64,000 bases of DNA from Gadus chalcogrammus (GCF_026213295.1 NC_079413.1:17558984-17622983); one strand, 5' to 3'; numbered from the stretch's first letter, positions 11,523 to 23,762 are shown. Made by a program: numbers and translations. The notes: generated from the sequence alone by a model not told the origin.

Positions 11523-12174
11523 AGGGGTGGGAATCTCTGGGCACCTCACGATTAGATTCGATTCCGATATGAGGTCAACGATTCGATTCTGAAGCGATTA
11601 TCGATGCATCTCGATGGAACAATTTCTTTTAGGTACATTTCCATGCGTGATTTTCAAAAATAAATCTATACATCTGGGTTTGCTACTCAGAGTTTGCTAA
11701 TCACTTCCTACTTTTGTGATGATCATTAAAGACATCAACAGATGAATTAACTTATCTAATATTTCATAAGAGAGAAAGCTTTTGTCACAAATATGACTTT
11801 CTTTTCCTTTTATAAACAATGCAATAATCAATGCAGCTTGCATTATATAACACAATATGGAAGCATGCAATTTTTTTTTTCAGTTTTATTTTCTTTCTAA
11901 TCTTTCTTTTCTATGTCATTAAAGGAAAAGCTGCTCTTGAATTAAAAGGAGTTCTTGTGTCTGGCTGTGAGTTTGCGCGCATGCTATGCGTAGGCTGAAT
12001 CGCAATCGTGTCAAGACAAATCAGATTGGCCAATAAACACTGAAGATAAATTCAATAATTTTAAAATTACAACCCCCTTTTTTTTTTCTTTTTGATTATT
12101 CATTTATCTGCATCGAGATCGTTCTAGCGAGAATCGCGTTGCATCGAAGAATCGATTATTTTTCCCACCCCTAG
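11523..12174. mobile_element. hAT-type MITE (8-bp TSD TATTTTGT)
   Basis: The ends read aggggtgggaatc and ttcccacccctag, and both sides are flanked by TATTTTGT (11515-11522 and 12175-12182). Subterminal gattcgattc / aatcgattat motifs are also inverted. At 652 bp and non-coding, the 8-bp duplication and the AGGGGTGGG end place it in hAT. Confidence 0.88.
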
Positions 12175-12240
12175 TATTTTGTTGCTTCGAGGAGGTCTGG
12201 TGGTCTCCGTATATAATAAATATATATATACTGTATATTT

Positions 12241-12388
12241 AAGCAATAGATCACGACAGGCTGTGGTATGTGCTCATTATACCACTGTTAAGGGGCGTTG
12301 TCCGGCCCCGACGTGCAGCGGAGTGCCAGCGACCCCCTTCCCAGTGGTATAATGAGCACATACCACTGACTGAAGTGATCTATTGCTT
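12241..12388. repeat. Fold-back element
   Basis: The arms aagcaatagatcac / gtgatctattgctt and gtggtatgtgctcattatac / its inverse surround a GC-rich loop (about 12288-12342). The structure would form a strong hairpin and is probably a small MITE. Its target site lies in AT-rich sequence that obscures any TSD. Confidence 0.75.
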
Positions 12389-12399
12389 TTATACAACGG

Positions 12400-13669
12400 T
12401 TACTATTATGGCAAAATGAAAGTCATAGACACACTACATTTAAAAAGAAACCAAGAAAGTCAAAGTAGCGTTTTATTAAAGAATACAAAAAAGTAGTCCC
12501 TCCTGGCTGCCTTCAAAATGCACGGCGGTCGCTATGCAACACACTTTAGCGTCCCTCCGAGAGAAGGCTCGGCTAGAGCGGTTCGCCGGCAATTTATCCT
12601 ATGGAGCAGTTCACTCGCCGTGTGCCTAAGCTTTCGTTAGTCTCTCCATCGCCTTGCTCACTCCCGGAGTAACAACATTTACACCCTCTCCATCGTTCAA
12701 CATATTTTTTACTTTGTAACTGTTTCTACTTCCAGGCGCGGAGTGATATGTAAACTTTCACAAAATGATGGGGCGTCATAGCAGTTATGTATACGCTCAT
12801 TATGCAGCAGTTAGGAACCAATCAGATCGCTGGATTTAAGCCACCCGTTATATAAGTATGCATATATATAAATAGGTATACATATATATATATATATTAG
12901 TGGCGGCTGGTAGTTTTTAAAGTGAGGGAGGAAGGACCGCGCGCTTGGTTGCCATTGGCCTGCTTGCACTGTTGGTGTATGGTGGCATAAGAATGTGAGA
13001 CTCAAGTTGTTTCAGGGTGACTCAAATAGTAGGGAGGGATAGTTATGTGAATACATTTGATACAAAGCCACCAGTGCCAACACTGTCATTTGAAAGCTGG
13101 TGGGCAGCGTGTATTTGAAATGGACTACACGGGCAGAAGGAAAGGATGCAAAGCCCATTAGTCAAATCAGGCCTACTCTTGATTTGTAAAAGTAAATAAA
13201 AAAATCTGGGCCTATTTTTTCCCTCAATGACTGAAGATATTGGTTGTAATTTAGCTATGTTTATTTTCAGGTACAATTGTTTTAAGAAAAGACTGACCAA
13301 AAGTGATGCCATTTAAAATGCATCATGCTCTGAATCATTCACCCTTTCCACAATATCAAACAGAACGGTCAGAGTAGCAAACTAGTAAAAGAACGAGAAC
13401 ATTATTCTAGATTTAACCTGATCTATAGGCATGGTGCCTAGCAAGGAAAGTCGCATAGCAGCACCAACGTGAACTTGACACTAGTCGTGGCGTTTGGTTG
13501 CCCTATCAAGATTTTTCACATCAGGGAAACCATAAACAGCCCAAGTTGGAGATTGGCCATTATTCATTAGCAAACAGGGCCGGCAATACAGTCGATTGCT
13601 AGTAATGCTACCAGTAAGCCATGAGTACCTAGCAAACCATGTAGCACCCACAACACTGACGTTGCCATT
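12400..13669. other. Gene-free stretch
   Basis: No gene was recognised. At 12898 the phrase agtggcggctggt and a nearby gagggaggaagg are inversely related to aggatcttcctccctctcct ... ccctccactg at about 19850-19890. This may mark the ends of one older element into which 13-19 kb were later inserted. Confidence 0.4.
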
Positions 13670-14084
13670 ACTTTTGGTAGGCCTGTCGCGATATGCAATA
13701 AATCAATTAATTGCGCGATAAATTAAAATGAGCGATCATTTCTTGCCGGCCCCAATAATTTCCATTCGCTGGAAATCGCACTCTTTTTAAAAAAAAAGAG
13801 TGCGAATGGAATCTATGCCATAAACAGAAATATTATAGGCCTTTATTACACGGGTCTTCTCAATTCCGTGGAACGCTCCGTTCACTTGCATAGATAGTCC
13901 GGTAACTTGTCAACCCCAGCGTCTTCGTTTGCTAAGCAACGTCAACGTCTTTGAAGGACTATTTCTCTGCTGATCAACACTACGAATGCTGCTAACGAAT
14001 AAATTGTAAAAAGACACACCATGTGAAGTTATTTTTTCGTATTGGCAAGTAGCCTTGTAATAAGCGGGATGATGTAGTATAGAA

Positions 14085-14203
14085 CGTCGACGGTCATTAT
14101 CTAAAATAAGCCCCTTCAGGGTGAAGCAAGACACCTTCGCTGCGCGTCGGTCGCCTGTTCGCCCTGTCGGGGCTTATTTTCCCGATAGTGACCGGCGTTC
14201 TAT
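14085..14203. mobile_element. Small nested MITE
   Basis: The arms gaacgtcgacggtcattat and tagtgaccggcgttc, followed by aaaataagcccc / ggggcttatttt, form an inverted pair about 120 bp long inside the hAT element. Confidence 0.7.
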
Positions 14204-14330
14204 GCATTATATATATTATATATATATATATATTTAGCAGGGTAGGCCTAAGTAACAAATGTCGGGTTGAAATCGGGCTCCGGCTCATAATTACAGGGCA
14301 CAACGAGTAAACCCCCTCGTCAAGTGTCAG

Positions 14331-15267
14331 TAGCCGCGTTGACATGGACACATCTGTTCCGCATAGATTTCTATGCGGAACAGATAATGATCATGTATAC
14401 GCCTCATTCGGAATACAATTATCTGTTCGGCATAGATTCTATGCCGAATAGAAGTGGTGGTGTAGCCCGTTTTAATCGCCATGTATGCACTTATTCCGAA
14501 TAGATTGGGGTTTAACTTAGAGCAGCCGCAGTAGTTCGCAATTGGTCCACTGAGCTCCGTCTGTACTTTTAAGCACACCGAACTTCACCGCTGTCAAGGA
14601 AAGTGGATTTATTGCCTGATTCACGTCTTTGTTATCACTCCGTAAAAGTAGTCCGGTAAGCGTGTCCGGTTGCTAAGCGATGGGACATGGGTGTTTATTA
14701 ATGACGTGTTCGCGTATCGTAGTGTCCGCGCGCGTCCGAGGTAACTGTAAATGAGTAGGCTACTAGTAGTACTTTTGCAGGCTGAACGTTAAAATACTTT
14801 TTAACTTAGAGAGATGGCAGCTGCAGTATTTCGCAAATGGACCTTCGAGGATTCCTGGTCACTAAATTCCTGTAAGACCACTCTCTCCCACCAGTCTTGG
14901 CTGCAGACTCGCATCCAAATTCCTCTTGTTTGCGGCGGAGCTTAAGGTAAATATAAAGATCTGACGAGAAATTGACGTTGCTGCGCTGTCCTCCTCCTTC
15001 TTAATTGAAGGAGCAGGCAGAGAAAAGCTCTCTCCTGCTGTGCTTTCATTAAAATCAAATTTAAAATCCCCGATAGTGATAAGACATCCATTATGTCGCC
15101 GCCGGTCCAGAGATGTGTCAGGTGTGCGCGAGACAGAACGGACACTTTTGTTACTGCCATGTATACAGTAGCCTACATTCGGAACACATTTTAGGAACAG
15201 ATCTATGCCGCATAGAAATCTATGCGGATCAGATGCGGATCAGATGTGCCATGTAAACGCGGCTACT
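14331..15267. mobile_element. Nested inverted-repeat element
   Basis: Inverted ends gtagccgcgttgacatgg and ccatgtaaacgcggctac are each followed by copies of ccgcatagatttctatgcgg, itself palindromic. About 0.94 kb with no coding frame, inserted in the hAT at 13678-15617. Confidence 0.75.
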
Positions 15268-15867
15268 AACTTGTTGCATTGTCTGTGTGGGAGGCGGAGT
15301 CCTGGCGCAATCGTGTTTACATCCTTTTTATTTAGTGTTTCAATTTTATTTATTGTTTTTGGTGGTGTTTGGTTTTCATTCAAGAGCATTTTTTGTTAAT
15401 AATAGATTGTTTTTGGTTGTTTTGTTAATTTATTCTGGATATTTTAAAAGTCTTCCAGACGGCCAGTTCCAGTGTTCTTTAAAAATAAAGGTTTATTGAT
15501 CTTCGAAAGGGCGTACTTTATCATTATATTAGTTGAAAAACGGCAATATTATCGCTTATCGCAATAATTCCTGGGGCAATTAATCGCCCAGAAAAATTTG
15601 TTATCGTGACAGGCCTAACTTTTGGTGATCTAGATTTTGCGAAGTGGTCTACCTTTTTCTTTGGTCGCTAACTTAGCACTGTAACTCAATGAATGGAATG
15701 CTTTGTGTAATTAAACATGAACAATGTCCTCTGTTTCCAATGTTTCCATTGTACACTTTATTCGCAAATGTTAGAATCTCGTTATCCTTCAGATGATTTC
15801 ACCTGCTTTGCGTCACTTAGACTGAGCGGCAATGTGCAGGCAGAGCGGGTTTGTTTGTTATCGACAG

Positions 15868-15972
15868 CGTTGCCAGATTGGGTAAATTTCCCGACCAATG
15901 ATAATTTTCCCAGCCTAAAGCGGTTAAATGTAGCTCAATTGGGTGGGAAATCTGCCCAATCTGGCAACACTG
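15868..15972. repeat. Short fold-back MITE
   Basis: The arms gttgccagattgggtaaat and atctgcccaatctggcaac are inverted copies about 100 bp apart. Confidence 0.75.
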
Positions 15973-16560
15973 CTCACCAGCCAGGGATCCTGCTGATTGG
16001 TTCATAGCGCAGCGCGACTAGATATTTGCGCGAATCAGACGCCTGTAAGGTCACACCCACTCAGAGGAGGACTTTCCTCCTCTCTCCCATTGAAACCCAT
16101 GTTATTCACCGGCCGCCAGTACTTTCTGGGAAATCAATGGGAGTCAACGGAGACTGAGGGAGGACCTTCCTCCCTGAAGTAATTGTCAAAAGGCGATAGG
16201 GGGGGCTAATGTCCCTTTACCCAGGGAAACGAACATTATATATTCAAAGGCATTACAGTTTTTTTCAATTGCTTGAACACTATAGACACAGACCAAAGCA
16301 ACACAACTTGAAGTTTTTGTTTCTATACCTTAAACACATGTAACCATTCCTTAAACAAAAGCGCTGCTTTGCACTTTAGTTGCAATGGTGCAACACACTT
16401 GCTCCTTTCTGCAACACACTTGCTCCTGCACACTGCACAGTATTTCATACATAAAACACTTAATTCGAAAATGACGTCTCATGGTACCATTGGGAAAACA
16501 CATCTATTCAAAATCCTAAACACATTGGTTAATTGAGAATACTTACTTACACACCTTAAA

Positions 16561-17117
16561 TAGGCTGACCAAACGTCCTCTTTTCCCCGGACATGTCCAC
16601 TTTTTACGTCCCGTCCGGGGGGGTTTTATTAATTGATGATAATGTCCGGTTTTCGGACATTATCTCGTCGCATATTTGTTTTTACCTCGTCGCATATTTG
16701 TGTTTCTGGGTCTTTCACATAACCTACTAGTTATTACCATTGTATATGTCTATGGTTATTACGGCCTTCCAAGTTCTGGAAATGGTATCTCCCTTACGTT
16801 CCACCTTCTTGCGCGAGCTGACTGTAGAGAGAGTCTGTCATTGGGCGACCGATCTCAGGGTTGCCAGAGCCACGATAATTATCCTCCAAATACGACCATT
16901 TTGAGCCTTTGGTACGTTACTTTGCCATTTCCAATCTGGCAACATTGAGCACCTTGCCGCTTCCACTCTGTTTACAACAGCACATTACATCTGCAGCCAT
17001 GCCTAAACGTAAATGTAAGTTCATGGACGAACTAAAGAAAAAATACCCATGTTTTCGCCTCCCCCCCCCCCCGCGACGAAGTGTCCTCTTTTTCACAAAC
17101 TCAAATCTGGTCACCCT
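16561..17117. mobile_element. hAT-like MITE nested in the Tc1-like element (TSD ACCTTAAA)
   Basis: Ends taggctgaccaaacgtcctc and ctggtcaccct are flanked by ACCTTAAA (16553-16560 and 17118-17125). Inside each end lies a related gtcctctttt block in inverse orientation. The internal frame beginning MPKRKCKFMDELKKKYPCF (16999-17055) resembles a zinc-finger lead-in of a hAT-associated protein but is truncated. Confidence 0.8.
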
Positions 17118-17204
17118 ACCTTAAAACACTTTCTTCCAAAACTGAACACCAATCAGCCAGCTGCAAAAAGGCCTCAGTTAAGCCATTTTGAGAACTTGCG
17201 AGCA

Positions 17205-19321
17205 TGGATGCAGCAAGAGCAGAGCAGGCAGAGGTAGAGGAGGAAGAGGAGGACAGAGACATAGAGGAGGACGTGGTGGAAGAGGCCGTGCACGGAACAT
17301 TATCTCCGATGACATAAGAGCAACTTTGGTGGACCATGTCATACTGTAAACCATGGCCTGACTATGAGGGAAGCTGGGCAGAGAGTCCACCCTAATTCAG
17401 CCGTTTCACAGTTTCATCCATAATAAGGACATTCCGACTGGAAAACAGGTATGTCTTCAACTCTCTACTTTCTACTCTACTCAGACTGTATCTAGAGTAT
17501 TTGCAGTACTGTACCATATCACATGTTCTGTATTGCAGGGTGGCTAATGCTCCTTTTTGTACGAAAGTGGTAGTTTTGTGATTACCTACATTGAGATGTT
17601 TCAGTACTTTCTATGGTAGGCTATATACAGTAAAGTACAGTATATACAGTACTGTATGAAAAGAAGCAAACCAATACAGTAACATTTCGTGATTGCTTTT
17701 TTCTATAGAATGACTAGAAGACCTTCTGGGGTCGGACGCCAACGCCTGTTCACCCAACAGCAGGAGCTTGCCATTGTGGACCTGGTCCGAGCAAACAATG
17801 CTATCAGCCGCATCTTGGTAAAGCACCAAATTACCATGAAGCAATTGTACGGGGTCCCATTTGAGAGAAACAGTGTCAGGGTCAAAGGACTTCGACGTGA
17901 ATATGTACAGGTAAGTGTTACAGTCCTTTACATTTACAATACAGTATTGGTGTCATCCAGTTACAGCTGAATATGTGCCATTGTATCAGTACCACATATA
18001 TACATTCAGAGAGGTACCAGGTACCTGTTCGATGGGGGGGGGGGTTCTGTATGTGTAGTACTGTAGTTGAGTGTTTTGAGTAATGCCATCTAAACTATGT
18101 ATTGCATGTATTTTGTTTTGTTACAGCGCATCTTGGAGATGGATGGAGCTGCACAGCCTCATGAATGTATTTACATTCATGAGGCTGGATTCAACCTAAG
18201 CAAAACAAGACGACAGGGTCGTAACATAATTGGCCAAAGGGCAATTGTGCAAGTCCCGGGGCAGCGCGGGGGAAATATCTCATTGTGTGCTGCCATAAGC
18301 CTTCAAGGGCTACTGCACCATCAAACAAAACTAAAGCCGCTTTTCCACTGCATGGTACCAGCTCTACACGACTCGACTCGACTCAGCTCGCATTTTTTGC
18401 GTTTCCACCGCGAAAACATGGTATCTGGTACCTGAAGTGGCTGCTTTTTCTAGTACCGCCTCGCTCTAGGTTCCAAGCGGCTGAGCCGATGCTAAAAGGT
18501 GACGTCGACAGACGGCCGGCCACTGATTTGGCCAGAGAGTCTGACGAAGTCACGAGAGCGACATGGCAACCATGCTGGTAACAGCCATAGCAGCGCCGCA
18601 GCCCACATATTCCACTTCTTCAACTTCTTCAACATGCCAGCTAATAATACGAACACGAATACCATCGCATCGATGTCCTCCATTGTTGTTATGTGGGTTC
18701 TGTCCATGTGTGGGTTGCGTAGGTGTTGTTTGCGTCGCGTACAAAAATACGTCACGGCCCTTTCGCGCAGCCGACCCCGCCCATGTCCAGGAGGTACTTT
18801 TGCGGTGGAAAAGGACCCGTGCTGCTACCGTGTCGAGTCGTGTCGTGTCGAGTCGAGCTACGTGTGCGGTGGAAAAGCGGCATAAGTCCCTTCAATACCG
18901 AACATATAATAACAATTCTGGATGCACTTCACGATGCAGCTGTACAGGAAGACCAGAGCAGCCCAGGTTTGTTGTTGTCTGGGATAATGTTAGTTTCCAT
19001 CAGGCTGCTCTGGTACGCAACTAGTTCACCAACCATCATCAATTTGAAGTCCTTTGCTTGCCCCCTTACACACCATTTCTAAACCCCATAGAAGAATTCT
19101 TTTCGGCTTGGAGATGGTGCGTATATGACCGCCAACCTCATGCTCGCATGCCTCTTGTGCAGGCAATGGAACAGGCCTGCGGAGACTTCAACATAGGGTC
19201 AATCCATGGATGGATTAGGCACACAAGGCAATATTTTCCCCAATGCTTAGCGGAAGAAAATATTGCTTGTGATGTTGATGAGATCCTATGGCCAGACCCC
19301 AACAGACGGCAGGGTCCATAA
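17205..19321 (+). pseudogene. DDE_3 (IS630/Tc1-like) transposase, intron-containing and broken
   Basis: The coding sequence is split by introns. A helix-turn-helix segment lies at about 17230-17440 (ISDDIRATLVDHV then TMREAGQRVHPN, frame-broken). An exon at 17706-17909 (MTRRPSGVGRQRLF through REYVQ) ends at a GTAAGT donor. An exon from 18127 reads RILEMDGAAQ ... YIHEAGFNLSKTRRQGRN. A MITE interrupts at 18335-18882. The frame resumes at 18886 with FNTEHIITILDALHDAAVQ, then VVWDNVSFH (second Asp), an in-frame TAG at 19021-19023, and PFLNPIEEFFSAWRW (catalytic Glu). The family normally has a D-E-A-G motif at the first catalytic position; here it reads H-E-A-G. The insertion, internal stop and lost Asp show it is inactive. 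Confidence 0.8.
18335..18882. mobile_element. Harbinger-like MITE, copy 2 (TSD TAA)
   Basis: It is the same family as 9481-10032 but in inverse orientation, flanked by TAA (18332-18334 and 18883-18885). It interrupts the transposase coding sequence; removing it with one TAA restores a continuous frame across the site. TAA fits the TWA target of PIF/Harbinger. Confidence 0.88.
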
Positions 19322-19924
19322 GCCCACCCATGCACAATTGCCATGTTTATCTGTGTTCACAGTACAGTAGGGTTTATTTATTTATATATTTTTGCTCAAA
19401 CTGTATTTACTGCACTGTAATGTACAGTACTGCAATGTACAGTATTTAGTATTTATTTTGGTTGTGGTGAAAACGTGCCCTCTGTGGAACTAAATAAAAA
19501 CAGTGAACATGAAAGACTGCAGTGTTTTATATAAAGTAGACCAGTGTGTTGCTGTGATCTGAAAGTGTATTCATATGATGCAAGTGTGTTGCATTTTGAC
19601 ATCAGAGTGCCATTTTTACAAAGAATTGTTAGGTTTCGATAGCCGAGTTTCAATTTGACATAGATGTGAATGGTTTATTTCCCAGTGTTGTGTCTTATTT
19701 GCTTGTGTGTTGAGTTTTGACACAACGAGCCAAATTTTGCAAAACGTGTTCGAGCAATTGAAAAAAACTGTAAAGTAGTCATATTTAAGGGCATTAATTC
19801 ATTACAGTAGTCTGGGCAATCTACATTTTTTATTCTCAACAATGTTAAGGAGGATCTTCCTCCCTCTCCTCAACGGAGAACCCTCCACTGATATATATAT
19901 ATATATACATACATACATATTTAT

Positions 19925-20025
19925 ATTTATTTATTATTTATGGAGACCACCAGATTATCCAGATCAAGATGGGTGGGCGAGAATAGGGATATAGTGCCAT
20001 ACCGTCAATATGAATTTCATTCATA
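19925..20025 (-). repeat. Dispersed repeat, right member of an inverted pair
   Basis: Inverse copy of 11302-11402: caagatgggt ... ccgtcaatatgaatttcatt, preceded by ggagaccaccaga. Confidence 0.65.
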
Positions 20026-20164
20026 GAATTTCCGAGAGGATGGTCAATGGTCAGATACAGATATTGTTATAATGATAATAGCTACATGGTCTACTTATAA
20101 TATTATAACTAAATACTTGTATATTTATTTATGTAGGTATAATATTAACAACAATTTTTACAAC

Positions 20165-21580
20165 AATAACATTGCACTCACATCAGTGGTGATGAAATGC
20201 CTGGAGAGGCTGGTTGCCCAGCACATCAAGGCCTGCCTCCCAGCATCATTTGATCCCCACCAGTTTGCTTATAGGGCTAACCGCTCTACTGAGGTCGCCA
20301 TTGCCATCACCCTCCACTCTACGCTGAGCCACCTCGTACACCCAGGCACCTATGCAAGACTGCTCTTCATAGATTCCCGGACATCCTGATAAATAAACTA
20401 CTGGGCCTACACCTCCCTGCCTCCACCTGCGCTTGGATAAAGGACTTCCATTCTAATAGACCACAACAAGTGAGACTCTGCCCCCATCTCTCCTCCCCCC
20501 TCACACTCAGCACTGGCTCCCCACAAGGCTGCGTGCTGAGCCCACTTCTGTATACTCTATACACATCTGACTGCTCCCTTCCCACATCTCCAACCTCATT
20601 ATAAAATTTGCTGACGATACCACTGTGGTCGGACTCATCTCTGGGAGCGACGAGACGGCATATAGAGATGAGGTCCAGCAGCTGTCAGCATGGGGTTCAG
20701 CAAATAACCTCCAACTAAACACATCAAAAACTAAGGAAATCATCATAGACTTCAGACGACACAGTTCCTGGGAACATACATCTCTCAGGAGCTTTCTTGG
20801 TCCACAAACACAACAGCAATAAAAAAGAAGGCCCAGCAGTGACTACACTTTCTGAGAATTCACAGAAAAAAACATCTTGAACAAAAGCTGCTGGTGTCCT
20901 TCTACCGGTCAACCATTGAAAGTGTGCTCACTTACTGCATCACAGCATGGTATGCTGGGAGTTCGGCGGCAGACAGGGTGGCACTTCAGAGGGTCATAGG
21001 TACAGCTCAGAAGATCACAGGCTGCCCACTGCCCTCCCTGGAAGAGCAGGCCAGCTCCCGCTGCCGAAACAGGACCAGATCCATTCTAAAAGACGCTGCA
21101 CACCCTGCTCACCACCTGTTGGATCTGCTTCCCTCTGGCAGGCGATAAAGTTCAATGAAATCACGCACCACCAGAATAACCAACAGCTTCTTCCCCTGGG
21201 CCTTATGTACGCTAAACAAAAAATAACCCCTTTTGCAATACATAGACAACCACATGAACGATCACCACTACCTCTGGACATTCCTCATTATGCTTACCTT
21301 CCTGGACCTGCTGCTATTTAGATATATGTGGGCAGAAGGGGTTGTTGTCTGGGAGGGAGGGGAGGGTGTAGGACACCTAAATGTGCCTTAAGTGGAGGGG
21401 AGGGGGAGGGGTTATTGGGGTTATTGTTGTTATTGTTGTTATATATTTATTAATATTTCGTACTGTATTCCATTTATTATTTTTAAAAAGCACTGAACAA
21501 GATCTGCACATTAATTTCGTTGTGTAAATACACTGTATTCAACCCAATGACAAATAAAGATTATATTCTATTCTATATAT
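20165..21580 (+). pseudogene. 5'-truncated LINE, reverse-transcriptase C-terminal part
   Basis: Conserved RT blocks appear in several frames: VMKCLERLVAQHI then DPHQFAYRANRSTE (20190-20285), GSPQGCVLSPLLYTLYT (about 20517-20566), IIKFADDTTVVGLISG (about 20601-20647, the catalytic F-A-D-D box), and SFYRSTIESVLTYCITAWYAGS (20897-20962), ending LLDLLPSGRR at 21148. The 3' end is AT-rich and finishes at caaataaagattatattcta repeats. Multiple frameshifts show it is dead. It belongs to the CR1/L2/Rex1 group of fish LINEs; the exact clade was not resolved. Confidence 0.85.
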
Positions 21581-21806
21581 ATTTTAGTATGTAATTAATT
21601 CAATATTAAACCAATGCATTTCAATCGGGAGATTATTTTAGATTTATTTTAGATTATTTGCGATATGGTGGTTGCCATCGACCGCCCCCTTCCACCCCCC
21701 ACCCCTCCCCCGTCCCACCCATATCGTATCTATCCATATGCACTTCTTTACGACCTATGGACATTATTTCATTTTCTGTAACATCCACGCATATATCCTG
21801 CATTTA

Positions 21807-22712
21807 CAGTTTTTCTCAACCGTTTAAACACGTTTTCTGAAACTATAGCTCAATTTCTCAAAACTATAAACACAAACCTGAGAAGAGTTAATCATTTTGT
21901 CAAAACTCCACAAATCAAAATACTATTTACATATGTTTTGGCTTCATGAGGCCATGTTACATATTCCAAATATAATATTTTTTTTTAGAAATAGCTTTCT
22001 TTTTTAAAGTTGCAATTAGGTGGAACATATAGTATAACGACTGTTGCCATATTGCAATACAATACTGTAGATCATATAAATATTGCATTGACACAATCGT
22101 ATCAGAATAGGATACAAGGCATATTTGTCTATCCAACAAGCTCCAATGGGCTAAACTCACAATCCCAGCTTCCCAGATTTATATTGTACACTTATAGTTG
22201 ATACTGCAACATTGTTATGACAATACACCAATGTTACCTATTTTGGCATATTAAAGTACAGTAAATGCACTGATAAGTAAAATGAAAAACACTACAGTAA
22301 CAAAATGTTTAGACTGTCTTTCAGGGGATGTAATGAACTGACCGCATAAAAAGCTTTTCGTAGGCCATCAAAAAAAAAAGATTATAATTGAGGGGAAACT
22401 ACAACACAGTAAAGCTCACCTGATGCCTCCTTTATGCTCTGACACATGATTGTGTCAGAGCATAGTGTTGCAAATTGAGTTTGAACAGGTGAGAAGTGAT
22501 TAAGACTTAATGTTAATTAGTTGTTGCGTTTTGAAGGCCAGTGTTTCCAGGTGAACCAAGTGTGCTAAATGATGAGTTTTGCAAAAATGTGAAAACAGTG
22601 GAATTGTGCTCAGAGTTTTGCAGTCCGGAGTCTTGTAGTTGATATATGAGCTTCAAGTTTTCAGAATTGTGTGCATAGTTCAATTTTGTGTGTGTATACA
22701 ATCGAGAAAAAC
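21807..22712. mobile_element. Decayed Tc1-like element
   Basis: The left end cagtttttctcaaccg and right end cgagaaaaactg resemble the ends of the 16256-19770 element (cagtttttttcaa / ttgaaaaaaactg). The left flank is TA; the right flank is AA. No transposase remains. Inside lies a perfect hairpin (22432-22462). Confidence 0.55.
22432..22462. repeat. Perfect hairpin
   Basis: tgctctgacaca and tgtgtcagagca separated by tgat form a 12-bp perfect stem. Confidence 0.85.
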
Positions 22713-22764
22713 TGAAAAACATGTTCATGTTATATGCACAATATTCTGACCATTCCCTGAACAT

Positions 22765-23665
22765 ATTGATTCTAGATTCCTGTGATAGGAGTGGGACGCT
22801 GTGATGTAGAACACTAATTCTTCTCGCGCTCGCCTGTGCACGGCGAAAGTGTGGCGCGACAAATCAAAAAAATTCGCCCGATACGCGTCTAAACGTTCAC
22901 TTTGTATAGGATCTTGTCGTCCCGTTGCGTTTGGTGTGAACGCACTGGAGAAGTTTCAAGACAGACAGCCAAAATTGACATTTTTATTCAGAAAATAGCC
23001 GGTCCTTTTGCTTCCTATAAAAAGCATGTTTGTGACACTGGATATCGATATGGATACGTCATCTAGCCTTCATGTGGAGGGCCACATAAGGTAAGAAATT
23101 GGTTTACGTAAACTTTGCTGCTGGTTCTGTTTGCTCGTGAATCGTGATGACCTGGCCAAAGGTTACCCAAGGTCCTAAGCGATTGTGATCCATATGGGGA
23201 GGGGGGGGGGGATGCTTGTGGACAGTAGGGGTGTACACTAGACATAAATAGGAAGCAAACTCAGGAGAAAGAATGACCTCTCACAAATATTGTTTCAAAT
23301 AACCCTGCCTCGTTAAATCAATGAGTTTGGTGTTTGGCTTTCAAAAATAGGTTATAGAAGAACTCTAAACTGGAGAAAATAAAAACATCGAAGCTGCCTT
23401 TTAAGGATACCTTTGAATATCTGTCTATTTTTTAACCACCGGACCCTAGTTTACGACAAAAAAAAGACAATTGACAGCAGCTCCTTTTCCGCATGGTTTT
23501 TAGAGCCATGTAATGATTAGAGGGGGGCGGTTGACAGCAACCATCATAGCAACCATGACGGTCAAGTGACTGGATGCAGCCCCGTTGAAAAAAATAGAAT
23601 ACCACCCTACACACTCAGGAGATTAATGATGTTTAAATTAATATGACCATGAAGTCTTTATTTGC
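22765..23665. other. Gene-free stretch
   Basis: No gene was recognised. The GC-rich part around 22820-22950 has the flavour of a MITE end but has no mate in the window. Confidence 0.4.
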
Positions 23666-23666
23666 A

Positions 23667-23762
23667 TGGGTTTACATTTCGTTCTGTGTAGCATGGAAAA
23701 ATCTGAGAAACACTCCCATTCAGAATGCATTGGTTTTACATTACGTTCTTTGGAGCACGGTT
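23667..23762. repeat. Fragment of the (TC)n-associated dispersed repeat
   Basis: Contains gtttacatttcgttctgtgt and cattcagaatgcattggtt, phrases shared with 1310-1600 and 26033-26530. Confidence 0.65.

Larger units (their letters stand above)
13678..15617. mobile_element. hAT-type element with nested insertions (TSD ACTTTTGG)
   Basis: Perfect short inverted ends TAGGCCTGTC / GACAGGCCTA, continuing as cgcgatatgc / ttatcgtgac, are flanked by ACTTTTGG on both sides (13670-13677 and 15618-15625). No transposase frame survives. Two further inverted-repeat elements lie inside (14085-14203 and 14331-15267). A portion of the same family (its 13810-13990 region) recurs inverted at 24015-24215. Confidence 0.85.
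16256..19770 (+). mobile_element. Tc1/mariner-IS630-like transposon, 3.5 kb with nested insertions
   Basis: The inverted ends cagtttttttcaattgct and agcaattgaaaaaaactg are bounded by TA on each side (16254-16255 and 19771-19772), the Tc1/mariner target. It encodes a DDE transposase remnant on the plus strand. Two later elements sit inside: a hAT-like MITE at 16561-17117 and a Harbinger-like MITE at 18335-18882. Removing both leaves about 2.4 kb. A shorter element with related ends lies at 21807-22712. Confidence 0.88.
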
